Shown here: positions 30,824 through 45,273 of the stretch, piece by piece
Layout of the letters: each line of letters starts with the position of its first letter
Numbering within the stretch: position 1 is the first letter of the stretch
DNA from: Linnemannia hyalina
Taxonomy: Eukaryota; Mortierellomycota; Mortierellomycetes; Mortierellales; Mortierellaceae
Reading direction: 5' to 3'
Assembly (NCBI GenBank): GCA_019671135.1
Contig: JAHRHY010000002.1
Span: 1,116,001-1,180,000 of the forward strand
Length of the DNA: 64,000 nt
Notes under the pieces: generated by a model
The model's database searches: none
Told to the model about the DNA's origin: nothing
The model's input: only the letters and a program-made list of their open reading frames with translations
Program-made: the position numbers and the translations under genes

Positions 30824-33800
30824 GCTGTTGGCCGCTAAGTTGTTCACTATCAGGAGCGGGGCCACCGTCAAACATCGCAACGCTGTCCGCCCTCTTCTTG
30901 AGATACTGCTGCTGTTGCTGTTGCATCATGTAGGGCGACAGCGCCGAGGCGTTCTTGACCGACCCTGCAGCCATCGTCATACCTCCTGCTCCACTGCCAC
31001 CGTTGCTGAGGCTGTTGTTGTTGTTGTTGATGTAACCGCTACTGTGGTTGTAATAACTACTGCTATTGCCGTTGACACCGCCTGCCGGTGAGAAGTTACT
31101 GAAACTCGCCGTGGATCCATAATTACTCATCACGTTGCCGGAGCTCCCGTATCGACCCAACATGCCCCCGCCAGGTGATGAAGGCGACGCCAAGATACCC
31201 GAAGGGCTGGCCAATGGCGAGAAAGATCCTCCTCCGCCACCACTATTCCTGTAAAGGTACTGAGACGGGTGATGATTCCCGCCTCCACCGCTCGACCCTC
31301 CGCTTGACGCGTAAGGTGACTGCACGGGAGGCGATCGCGCTGAGAAGGCGGACGAAGTGACAGACGCGGTGGTATCGCGGATCTTTTTGAGGCCCTTGGT
31401 TCGGAGGGTGGTTGCTTTGAGGTAAGGAGCAGCAGTTTGGTAGAGGTAGTCTGTATCCAAGTAGACTCTACTGAAGTGCAGCTGTGCACTCTGATACGGG
31501 TCGAACTGGTACGCGACCCATTGCAAGTTTGCAACTGTATTGTAAAATAAATCGAATAAGGCAGGGTGTCAGATATTGCGCCAGCAAACCAAAAACAACA
31601 AATATCAATATCGTCTGTGCAAGAATAAAATGGCAGCACGACTTACCAAGCTCGGCGATATGTATCTGAAAGGAATCAACGTCCATGAACCGGTTCGCAT
31701 CCTCAGTCGTCAGAGCAGGATCTCCAACATCATTCAAGTTCGACTTGCTCCTCATCACCGCACGCATTCCCGAATCTGTAGTCTGGATCATACCCACAAA
31801 TGTCGGCAGTCTCGTGAACGGTGTGACATCAATTGGACGACTCCGACCATGGGCGTAGAACAAGGCGACATCGCCCTTGTTCTTGAAATCCCGGTACTGG
31901 CTCTCTGAGAAAACATTGCAGAACAACTCGAGTTCGGTCACATGGAGACGGGACGTGTAATCGGCCCCACATCCGGTCGCCGCTGCCTTCTTGAGGGACA
32001 GGGTCTCGTGAAACTTGGATATGAAGCTGTCACGCTTATCGAGGAACTCTGGCAGGATCCCGCGAGTCGTCTCCCAGCGATCATCCTTGGACTCCGTGTG
32101 GTTCCGAGTCGTGATGCAGAACAATCCCTCCGGGTCAGCTATGGTAAAGGGGTGAAAGCAAAAAATGGTGTCCAGTTAGGCGTCAATTCTTTCATTATTT
32201 ATGCTCACCCTGCACGCCCATCACAGCAATGACACCGAAAAAAAAAACTTACTCTGCTCGACGATGGCAACTTTGAGCTTGAGGATGTCCATCCACCCCA
32301 TAAACTTCCAATCCTTCCCAAACATCATCATCGCCGCCGCCATGGCTCCAGACCCCAATGACCCAGGTGTCGCAGAAGTGGGTGTGGGTGTACCGGAACC
32401 CGAATCGTTCCTCCCCGTATCATCCTTCTTCAACTTCTTTTCTCGTTCCTTAAACTCCTTCTTTTCCTTCTCCCTTCGTTTCCTCTCCTCGACATCCTCT
32501 TTGAGCTGAAAGAGCGTCTCACCACTAACACCCTTAGGTCTCCTCACAATCATGACCTTGTCCGAGAACAAGATCAGCGTAATCGACTTGCCCCGCTCAC
32601 CAGTCAGTAGATTTGTTTCATAAGCGTCCAAGTACGAGACGATACTACGGTTCTGACTAACGAGTGCGTCGGGGCAGTTCTCGATCGTGTTTCGGAGGTT
32701 GAAGAGCATCTCGGCCGTCTGCTCGGGCTTGGCCTTCTCCATGTGCGCAATCTGTGACGCCAACTCTGCTGCCTCGACAATACCCATCACCTCAGGAGAG
32801 TCCTTCTTTGTTCCCGATAAAATACCTATTCCGATGAAGAAAGAAAAGGGCATCGGTGAGTATTAGTCATGCCCTTCACGGTCGCTTGTGTAACAAACAA
32901 AGCATGAACAAGAACACAAGTGTGCTCGCTCACCTTTGAAGAGCAAGGGATACTTGACGATACGTTGCGTGGGTTCGACCAAGAGGTTATTGAGGGTAGT
33001 GATGTTGTTGACCTGGACACACTTCTCCAGCAGCGCCTTGAAGGCTGGCAGCTTTCTTGACAGGGTCGTGTATGTGTCCTGCGCTCTCTTGTACCGCATC
33101 AAGTACTGCTTATAGCACCCCATCCTCCTTAGCTATCATTTCATCAAGAAGGAAGGCAAACATGAATGTTTCTGTTAGATAACAAACATATCGCAACACG
33201 AAGGAAAAAAAATGATGGACGGATGACAGTCACTGGTGACAAGGCGATGGTCTTACGTTTCGAGCACAAATGTCGCCCAAGTTCAAGGACCGCGAGGCAT
33301 CCTTCTCGTACTCTTGCAAGTCCTTCAAGAACGCGCTGCTGACGGTCAGAATCTGCTCAATGTTGGAAAAGATGACCCGAATCTCGTATTTGCCCAACCC
33401 AGGGCACAGACTCGTTGCCGACGCCTTGGCCTCTGTCAGGTAGATCTAAATGTATGTAGTGATTAGGATTTGAAAGTTTAGTCGCATGACTCTTCGCATG
33501 TTCTGCAGGAGGGGTTTCCCAGTGAAAACGGATAAACACGGGGGCTTACGTGAACCAAGTCCTTCATGCGCTCGTTGTACTTTTTTTCTGTCTGGATCAG
33601 CTCCGCCACTGACTCCATGCGATGGTCTTCGGTCTGATAGCGAAAATAAAAATAAGGGGTCGAGATTGGTTAGAATACTATCCTGTGTGTCGACTCTTGC
33701 CCGGGATTCTGACTCAAACAAAATGACAGTTATAGTGAACGTACCTTGTTGCCGACGATCATCTCTGGAAGGTTCAAGCGAGCTCGAGGTGCCTGTGGGA

Positions 33801-35422
33801 GGTATGTCTCCTCTTCGATGTGGTCACCCAATCCATTGAAGAACGCCCAGAACTTTTCCTGCTCGTTACTCGCCAGTTCAGGAATAACAATGTCAACCGT
33901 CAGCGCGCCAGGTTTCTGAAGTAAAAAGGCAGTAAATACAAATGGTGTCAGTCACTCATTGCACACAAACATATCACGGGAAGCAGAAGCAATGGCAGCG
34001 GCAAACATACCATCTGGGCTTCCAAGTTCTTCAAGACGTGAGTGAACCCTTCCTGCTTAATCTCTTCAAGACACTTGACGACGTTAGAGATGTAGCGGGG
34101 ACTCTTCATCCACCCGGGCTCATCCAGGACAATTACAGAATGGTCTGCAGCAGACTGGTGCCGAATGACTTGATGGCGCTTCACATCAATCTCTGGGATC
34201 GATTCCAGACAATGCTGTACTGCGATATGGATGACTGCATATATGTCGCCTTTCTTGGGATATAGTGTACGGTGGCGCTCAAACTCTGCAGATGAGCGCA
34301 TGCTGTCTGGTATATCGATGTTGGTAAATTTCTATTTCGGTGAGGGGTGATTGGATGGTCAGCTAGGAAGGGAAACGCGAGCGAGTTGGAAGGCGCAGGT
34401 CTGTGTAACGCAACAACAGATCAAATGGTCAAGAGGGGAGAAAGAGGCAGACTTACGAGAACGGTCCGGACGAGGACATGGGTTACACCTTGGCCTGGTC
34501 TTGCGGATACACACACTGTCCCGATGCGGAGATCCTTGCCAACAAAGTGCATCACCTCTAGCATTTGAACAAGGTAAGCGAACAATCAGTTTAGTTATTC
34601 GCTCTACCAGTCGTCTGGTCTCTCTATTCCCATCCCCCTCGTAGATTATCATTCAACTGCTACTCGTTATGACCGTTGTGCCCTCTCCTTCCTCTATGCA
34701 TGCAGTGTTGCAATTGTTTCCCCTCGCATATACTTCTTCCCCTCAAATTCCTCATGCACAACAACAAAGGGAAGGTAACATACCAGGTTGGTTGAAATAT
34801 ATGGCCTCATAGGGTGAATTGTAATGTGAGAGCATCATCACAGGCGGTTCCGTCTTCTGACGACCCAACGACAAAATACTGCTCGCATTTGACCGGACCG
34901 TACGACTGTATCGTTTCTGTTGCTGGTGGTGTCCGTGTCCTCCACAGATGCTCCCTGTCGTTGACCCAGGCGAGATGGGCGAATATGACATGCCTCCGTG
35001 GATACTCGCTGCTCCAGACGAGACTGCTCCATAGGTGTTACTGCTGTTGTTGCTGTTGTAGTGAGTAGCCATAGTACTTGCTCCTGTTGCCAATCCGTCG
35101 CTTCCATAGATAGTTGACTGGTCACCACCTACTGCACCGGTAGAGCCGTTCAAGAAAGAAAAAACCATGGATCCATGACTGACTTTGGGTCGATCCTCTA
35201 CATATGCTTCATGATCGTATCCGGCCCTCGTGAGTGTCTGTTCTATCGCCTATTGTTTTCAATCGGTAGGGTAGTATGAGGCAAAATACAGGTTAGCACT
35301 CCTTGGTTTCTTTTCATTGTCGCCATAAGATCCAGATCGTTGAGAAGTTGATGTAAGGAGGAGGTCGTGTGTACCTGATACTGCTGCTGCTCTGTAAGAA
35401 CAAATGGTATTTTTGCTGACAT
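30654..35422 (-). CDS. DH-PH Rho guanine nucleotide exchange factor
   Basis: Activator of a Rho/Cdc42-type GTPase. Eleven exons (35375-35422, 34784-35249, 34457-34557, 34011-34331, 33745-33915, 33550-33633, 33257-33445, 32934-33132, 32253-32825, 31647-32138, 30654-31534) sum to a single frame of 1174 residues. The DH domain starts near SVAELIQTEKKYNERMKDLV and ends with the classic helix TTLNNLLVEPTQRIVKYPLL. A PH-like region follows (KSITLILFSDKVMIVRR), holding an internal Lys/Glu-rich charged insertion. The N terminus is Ser/Asn/Gly-rich, then an uncharacterised domain of about 200 residues. The C terminus is Gly/Ser/Asn-rich with two polyglutamine tracts. I see no CH, PB1 or CNH domain, so it is not a standard Cdc24 or Rom2. 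Bud3-like is possible but unproven. Confidence 0.88.
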
Positions 35423-38019
<2,597 letters not shown>

Positions 38020-38831
38020 CGTGTTTGTTTTTCCACATCTCCTTTGGACCCCTCTCCTTCTCCGACCAGAACCACCCTTCTTTTTTGTTCTTCCAGGAAT
38101 AGCGCAGGTCCATGGAAACAAAAACACACCCACATAAAAAAAAAGGCGACGAAAACAAAAAAAAAAGGCGACGAAAACAAAAAAAAAAAGAATACCGTTG
38201 GAGAGGAATGTCAATGCGAAAGACAAAAGGGGAAGAGATAGAGAGAGAAAAAAAAAAGAGACAGAAAGAGGGGGGACATGCGATTGTTTGATCCGAAGGG
38301 GGAGAAATTCTTTCAAGACAAACAGAAAGACAAGGATAGGGGCCAAAGAAGGTTTTGCTGCATAACCCGATATGCAAAGCGGGAAAGAGGAGACAGACAG
38401 CACCAAGAAAACAAACAAACATACTCCGTCACTCACACCTTGTTGGTCCTGCAAAGATGCCATCGGCTTCTTTCGTCCTGGCTTCTTCCGTCCTGGCTCC
38501 TTTTTTTTCTCGCTCCCCCTATCCCTTACCTATACCTACATGGGTCTGGTCCCTTGTCTACTATTGCTCTTTTTCTCACAACCATGCACATTTTTCTCAT
38601 TCTCATGCGTAAAAATTTCGATTGTGTTCGTCGGCATGTTTATGTTTTTTTTTTTTTAATTATAATTAAGAGTGTTTTTCGCGTGTTCTGCTCATGCTGC
38701 TGAGAAAGAAGATAAGGTATTAGATGGGGGGGGGGGGGTGTTTCCTTCTCGTATGGTGGGAGGAGTGGATGGTAGAGGTAGATGGTGTTGTAGATAAAAG
38801 CCTTGACTTTGCCTAAAATGCTAAAAAGCAC
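38020..38831. other. intergenic region
   Basis: Low-complexity A-rich blocks (GGCGACGAAAACAAAAAAAA repeated near 38142-38190), a poly-T near 38646-38660 and a G11 run near 38727. No gene. Confidence 0.45.
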
Positions 38832-39527
38832 TTAAAGCAACAAGGAGGCAACAGCGGCAACGACAACGAAAGCGACCTGGGATCCAGTCTTCAAAGCACC
38901 AGCCTGGTTAGGCGTGGTAGGAGGGGTCGTCGTAACAACAGGGGCAGCCGAGGCTGTCTTAGTAGGTGGAACGGTAGTAGCAGTAGTGGTGACAGCGGCC
39001 ACGGTAGTGGTAGGCAAAGCCAAGGTAGTCGATCCAGGGATGGTGCTGAGGATAGTGAACAAGGCCGAGTAGGACTGGTTACCGCCGTTGGTGACGAGGA
39101 TAGAGTAGTCATTGCCCTGGGGGATGGTGGCGGGGACCAGGACGGTGATCTTGCCGGCCTTTTTGCAGTCGAGGTATCCGAGCTCAGGGATGCCGGGGAC
39201 CTGGACCTGGTACAGGCCGACCTGCTGGTTGAGGTAGACGGGGAAGGTTGTGTTGCCGACGACCTCATTGCAAGAGTTTGTCCACGAGATCGTAGCGGAC
39301 TTTCCAGCACTTTTCATGTCCATGACGATAGAGGAAGATATATGTGAACTGTTAGTTTCTTTTCTTTTCGAAGGAGTGGATTCGAGTGTGCCTGAAATGA
39401 AGAAGAGATGCAAATGAACTTACGTCCACTGGGTGGCAGAGATAGGGGCCGAGTAAGCGAGGATTTGGGCGGTGGCCTGGGAGACCAAGGCGAGGGTGGA
39501 GAGGGTGATGAGGGCGATGGACTTCAT
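38832..39527 (-). CDS. GPI-anchored Kre9/Knh1-type surface protein
   Basis: Predicted cell-surface protein of the Ser/Thr-rich GPI family carrying a Kre9/Knh1 N-terminal domain, linked in yeast to beta-1,6-glucan assembly. Exons 39424-39527 and 38832-39309 (114-nt intron) give 193 residues. Signal peptide MKSIALITLSTLALVSQATA; Ig-like Knh domain with the WTAGKSATISWTNSCNEV start and a second Cys in LGYLDCKKAGKITV; then about 50 Thr/Pro/Ala-rich residues for O-mannosylation; and a C-terminal hydrophobic tail after AGALKTGSQ (VAFVVVAAVASLLL), typical of GPI attachment. The splice site was chosen because it restores the WTAGK motif. Confidence 0.87.
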
Positions 39528-42141
39528 TGTGATAAGTGTGTATATGTGTGTGGTGTAGGGGAGAGGAGAGAAAGAGATAAGGGTGGATGGTGAGGAGAAG
39601 AAAGGAAAAGAGAAAGAGAGGGAAGGCGTCCCTTTTATTCAAATGTCTGTTTGCCTGTCGACTGTGAGATGACGGATTGAGAGCACATTTTTCCTCGCTC
39701 GTTTCGTTGTTTATGGTTATGGTTTTGTACTGTTTGTACAGAACATCCAGGCTTGTTAGTATGCGAGTGTAAGCCAGTTGTGTCCAGTCTGGACCAACGG
39801 ATCAAAGAAACGGCGGCGGAGTATGGGGTGGGTGCAAATTCATGTGCATGGGAAAGAAGGGAGGCGGATACACATCAATGCGCAATTCTCACTCATAACA
39901 ACAATGCATGAATTCAAGGGCTGCTGTTGCTGCTGTTATTCTTTAGGACTATTGTCACTCATCTTACCGCCATGACATCTTTGTGGCTCATGGTCATTTT
40001 GTCCTCTCAACAACCGAGGGTATCGCTCTCATATCGCATACATTTGTGGAGGTACATCCAAACCGGAGCTGAGCTGCTTAAGCAACAGTGTTCATGTTTT
40101 TCTCATTATTCTTTTTATTCCTCCGCTGTGTTAATCAAAGTGGGCTAGTGTTCATAACTCAGCTTAGCTATCTACATGTACTGTATAAGTACCTCGTCAG
40201 TCTCAGCATCGTGAACATGATGATGCCTCTGGACGCTTTCCTTGCTACTCCCAAGAGCAAGAGCAGGCAAGATCCCATGTCTCGTCACCATCGGGTGGAG
40301 TGGGCCGAGGTCAGGCTAACCATGCACTCGCCCTCACTCTTTTTTTTTACTCTGTCTCCGTAAAGCGAGAAAAAACAAAGAGGCGTTGAGGAAGAAAAAT
40401 AAGAATTGTTATCCCTTGTTTTCATTTTTGCCTTTTCTTACGGCTCTTTTTGAACCCCCTTCTATTCCTTCCCAATGAAGAGAGAGGGCAAAAGGCAATC
40501 CCTTGCCGTTCGGATAGCAAGAAAATTATGTTGACAATGCAAACAATCAAAAGGAGTTGGCCCCGCGTGCCACCATTCTCGACAATGCATTTGTCGTGCG
40601 TGCGAAGGAGAAAGAAGGAGAGATGGGAGTCGCTATCTTGGATATCGAGATGCATTCGATGCCTGTCGCGGATGAACACGGACGAGCACACGACCAACAA
40701 GAAAAGTATAGTTGATGTTGTTCCTCTTAATCTTTTCTAATACCTTTCTCGCTTTTACGCCGATAGTGAACAATACGCATGGCAATCAAGAGTCTGTCCT
40801 TTGGTCGTTCGACCTCACTTTCTCTACTTTGGTCACACAAACAAATCCAATCATTTCTAACAGAACCACGCACAGAACAACAAAAGAAATTATTTTTGGA
40901 TGTGGACTCGGGTTGAATAGCCCTGGTCCAGTCAGTCAGCAGGTACACTGGCTATTTCCAGCAACCATTCGCGCACCTGAACCGACAATCAACCCTATTT
41001 TTTATTTTTTATTTTTTATTTTTGGTGTTCACTTGGCATGAACACACAAAGCACTTGGCATGAAAACACAAAGCAAACTAAGCTATTTGTTTCGATACTC
41101 CCTCCAGTCCTATCCTTGGACGAAGGAAACAAAAAAGAAAACGACATGAGGCGAGAATCGAATTTTATTTCTGGAAAGGGTGTTTGGGAGAGGGGAAGAA
41201 GGAAAAGAAGAGTGGGGGGCGATCGCCTTTGTTTTCTATGTATTTCCGGATTTCATTTTTGTTTTGGGGCTCTGGAGTAAGCAGACTCTGGTGTCATTGT
41301 TCCCCGCTCCGCTCCTCGCTCTCTTTGTCCGCGTTATGCGTAATCGTCCCCCCTCCTTCCATCAGACCTTTGTGGTAACATATACTCTGATCATGCAGTC
41401 TTACCCTCATCCCTCTCACTTCCCTCTAAAACAGACTCACCATCATCATCTCAACAAGGTACAGTACATACATTCCTCTCCCCCCTTTCTTTCCCCCTAT
41501 CCTCGCTCACAATACGTAAGATATATAAATATGCACATTTCGCATATCCGTCTTTTATTCCCCGAAAGTTATTCCAAGCTCAAACGAAATGCATTACCGA
41601 AGCACACAAGCAAAAAAAAAAAAAAGAGGAAAAAATACAAACGTTGCGAGACAATGGCTCCATGACAATGACATGGGTAAGAAGAAGTCGCCAATCGATA
41701 CTTGTTCCAGTAACACGCTCCTCCCCACTCTGCCCTTTCTCCCTCTCTCTCTCTCATTCTTTTCCTCGGTTCCTTGGACATTTATCTAGGAAAAAGGGCA
41801 GGGTCTGGTCTTGGCGACCTCCATGGTCTCACCTTTCTTGTTCCTTGCTAGGCACGGTGTGTGTGTTTGGTAGGCTGTGTCTGAGAGTATATTCAGTGAT
41901 AAGTTAGTCAGTTAGACGAATAGTGACACCCAAAATATAAAGCGGAACAACGATCATGTCATCAGTGTCCGTGCCACGACGGGCTGTGTGCACAAGTCGG
42001 CGTTTAATCTCACTCACATCCCCAAAGTTTCCGAATGAATAATAAAGACATGCATACAAAATGGAAGAAGGCTTCGTTCTTTTTATTGATGACGGAGGGA
42101 TATCAAAAGAAAACGAAATGAGAAAAGATGACAAATGGTAT
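39528..42141. other. intergenic region
   Basis: Promoter of the Knh-like gene, then 2 kb with no supported gene. An ATTTTTT repeat lies at 40998-41022 and a duplicated CACTTGGCATGAACACACAA motif at about 41031-41070. Confidence 0.4.
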
Positions 42142-43960
42142 TTACAGAGACTTGTACTCGTCGGCAGCCTGGACAAGGCGAGCAGTGGTCGCGAGCTCCT
42201 TGGCGGAATGACCTGCATCCGCCATAAACTCAAACTGGGCCTCAGGCCAGACCTTGTGCAAGTCCCAAGCCGAAGTCGCAGGGCAGACAACATCATAACG
42301 ACCCTGAACAATCGTTGCAGGGATATGACGGATCTTGTCGACGTTCTCGAGGATGTGAGCATCAGTCTTGAAGAAGCCCTTGTTGAAGAAGTAGTGGCAT
42401 TCGATACGAGCAAAAGCCAGAGCCCAGATGTCCTCGGAGGCCTTGGCGACTTCGACGGGGTCGACGTAGAGCTTGGAGGTGGAGCATTCCCAGGTCGACC
42501 AGGCCTTTGCGCAGCGGATGCGCTCTTCTTCGTCCGAGCCGGTGAGACGCTTGTGGTAGGCGGCGATAAAGTTGTCGCGCTCGTTTTCGGGGATAGGCTC
42601 GACATACTTGTCCCATGCGTCTATTTGATTGTATTTTTTTTGTGAAAGATAAGGAGGGTGTCTATGGTCAGTCTTCCATAGTTGTTTAGTTGTGTTTGTG
42701 GGGATGGAATCCATGGTCGATAGTTCGGTATTGATCGTTTGCTGTTGTCTGATTGCTGTCGTTGGTTGATTGATTGTTCCTTAATTGATATTAGGAACGA
42801 TGGTGTCCATGATCAATAGTCCGTTGCTATCTGGTAGTTCTAATCGTTTGTATGAGGAACGACGATGATTACGACAAAACGTTCTTTGCTATGTCTTGTT
42901 TGTTGGTCACTGTTGTCAAATGGTTTGCTTGTCCATGATCAAGCGTCCGTTGCTGTGTCGTGTTCCTGGTCTTTGTTAGTCCATGACCATTGTGTCGTCC
43001 TGTCCTTATTCCTGACGACCACTGACGACCACTGACAATACAACCTGACAGACACAAAGGAAAGACAAATAGAAACAAAAAGGTGAAGAATGCAACAACA
43101 ATGGAGACGAAGACATACCGGGGAAGATGTTGGAGGCACCACCCTGCTCGTAGAACCATCTGAGCTCGGACTGACGCAACATGAAGATACCGCGGAGGAT
43201 CAAGGCCTTGACACGGGAAGGGTGCTCCTGAGCATACACCAAACTAATTGGGGGTTATGAAAAACAAAAGAGCACAGTGTGAGTTCCAACAATCTCGTCA
43301 TTTTTCACTGGGATGTGTTGTTCCTTCAGGTCCCTCTTTTGATTTGTTCTTATCCAAACCCAGCCCCACTATACTTGAACTAAAAATTCAGCGTTGTTTC
43401 TCACGCTACAGAACACTGGATCAACTCCTCTTTTAGTAACGCCCGTTGCTCTCGTTATAACTTCCTGGGAAAAAAGAACCTTCGAGTAGTATTCTCTGTT
43501 CCCACAAACACAACAACGACGACACACACAACCAACAACCGTCAATTGCTCCCTCTCTCCCTCCCCAACATCTAATTGATAAATGATCCTTGTTGCGTGC
43601 TTACCTGAGGGTGCTTCCCCAAGAACCACCAAAGACAACCCACTTCTCAATCTGGAGATGCTCTCTCAACTTCTCAATATCCTCCACCAACGCCCAAGTC
43701 GTGTTATCCTCCAAAGAGGCCGTAGGGGTCGATTTGCCCGCACCACGCTGGTCCAAGAGGATGATCCTGTACACTGAAGGGTCAAAGTAACGACGGTCGT
43801 GGGAGGAGACTCCACCACCGGGACCGCCATGGAGGTAGATGACGGGCTTTCCGGAGGGGTTTCCGGACTGCTCATAGTAGACGGTGTGGATGGAGGAAAC
43901 CTTGAGGAATCCTTGGTCGTAGGATTCGAGTTTTGGGTAGAGGGCTGGCGATTCTGGCAT
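42142..43960 (-). CDS. proline iminopeptidase (alpha/beta hydrolase, S33)
   Basis: Serine peptidase that removes N-terminal proline from peptides; no signal peptide, so probably cytosolic. Exons 43605-43960, 43119-43243 and 42142-42620 total 960 nt, 319 residues, the usual bacterial/fungal size. Motifs: oxyanion HGGPGGG, then RIILLDQRGAGKS, the nucleophile elbow GGSWGSTLSLVYAQEHP (Ser in G-x-S-x-G, completed only across intron 1), the cap-domain Trp-Glu pattern AWSTWE, catalytic Asp in VQGRYDVVCP, and catalytic His in ADAGHSA. Introns of 361 and 498 nt are long for this window. A conserved and apparently functional gene, next to the GH17 pseudogene. Confidence 0.95.
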
Positions 43961-44199
43961 TTTGGTTGTTGGTTGGTTGGTGATGGTGAAGAGGGTGTGG
44001 TGAGAAGGAATGGAAAGAAAAGAAAAAAAGAAAAGGGACACGCGGGTCAGGGGAAAAGAGTGGGGAGTTGGTTGTGTGAAATGGCAATTGTGGCTTTTGT
44101 GGCGCATTGACAAAGTGCTCATGGTGAGAAGATTTCATTGAGAAGAAAACACTCGCTGTTCTCTTGCACTTGTATCCCAACGCACTAAAAAGGAGAATG

Positions 44200-44745
44200 A
44201 AATAAACTAGAGAATGATTGGAACTAGTCGGCGAGACGGTCGGGAAGCTCGACTTTGAGACGCTTGTCGAAAGTCAAGAGGCCTCAGATCTCAGATCCGG
44301 GCCAGATCTTCGAAAAAGTAGTACGACAGGTTCTTGGCATTGGCATCACACAACCATGTATCAACAAACTTTTGCAGATTGGGGATCGACGGAATTGATG
44401 CATCTAGGCACAAGACAAGAGAGAAGGAAAGCGGTGGGTATGTGTGGCATGGATCAATTGGCAAAAACAAAGAGAGGAAAAAATGGAGAAGAAAAGGAAC
44501 GTACTGGTGTTGCCGGTGGTGGGGAAGGTGGGCTAGCCGACTTCGTTAATCCATAGGGAGATGTGGTTGGCGTTTCCTTGTTGGACGGCAGGAGTGATTG
44601 TATTATTCAAATAAATCCAGAACCAAGTGGAAGCCGTGTCAGCGGGGATACCAGAAAGAACGGATGCAGGTTGACGCCAGCAAGGTCCTCCTGGTTGGGC
44701 AGTTATCACCCTCCAGATTCCAAGTGAACACAGAGATCTCAAGGC
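44200..44745 (-). pseudogene. GH17 beta-1,3-glucanase pseudogene (3' half)
   Basis: Remnant of a glycoside hydrolase family 17 enzyme, a cell-wall glucanase/glucanosyltransferase family. On the minus strand: AGVNLHPFF (the family's G-V-N-x-H-P motif), a -1 frameshift, then STWFWIYLNNTITPAVQ and ISLWINEVG followed by TAG (44533-44535) then Pro-Thr. The family signature E-x-G-W-P-[ST] carries the catalytic nucleophile Glu, so the Trp codon TGG has become TAG. After a GT-AG intron (about 44405-44504) the reading resumes IPSIPNLQKFVDTWLCDANA and FFED, where FFEAFDEPW would be expected, then stops. The 5' half is absent. No functional product expected. Confidence 0.75.
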
Positions 44746-45273
44746 AAACGAGTAAGAAAGAGATAGACGAGGTTGAACAAGGAAGTGTGCACAAACAAGG
44801 ACTTAAAAAAATCGATGACCGCACATTCTAGCAGGGTCCGGCCCAGCGGGCGTGCCTGAATGTTGCTGTTAAATCAGGCACAGGAAGAGGTGCCTGTGAA
44901 CTTTATCTGTCAATGTCAATTGACCCACTATACTTGAACGTGTCCTTCCCAAGTCCTAGTAAGATGTCTTGTATTATTGCATGCATGCGGTGCTGGCGAG
45001 GATGAAGAAGAGGAAGGTGGCACTAATACATCCAGTAATCCAGAAGATAGGAATGGTGCATGGCCTCATCTTTCTCGCGTTCCTGGGTTGCTGTGTAAAT
45101 CGATTGCACGTGATGTGGATCAAGGAAATGATGTCGTGGTAATAGATCATGATCGTATGAGTTAGCAGTCACCTTCGATTGTTCCCCTGTTGTTGTTGCA
45201 AATATTTTTATGCCTTCCAGTCAAGAGTCTTTCCACTTTCTTCTTCACCAACCAACAGACTTCACATTCAGCC
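44746..45273. other. intergenic region
   Basis: Includes the upstream flank of the GH17 remnant and the probable promoter of eIF3i. No gene is seen. Confidence 0.35.
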
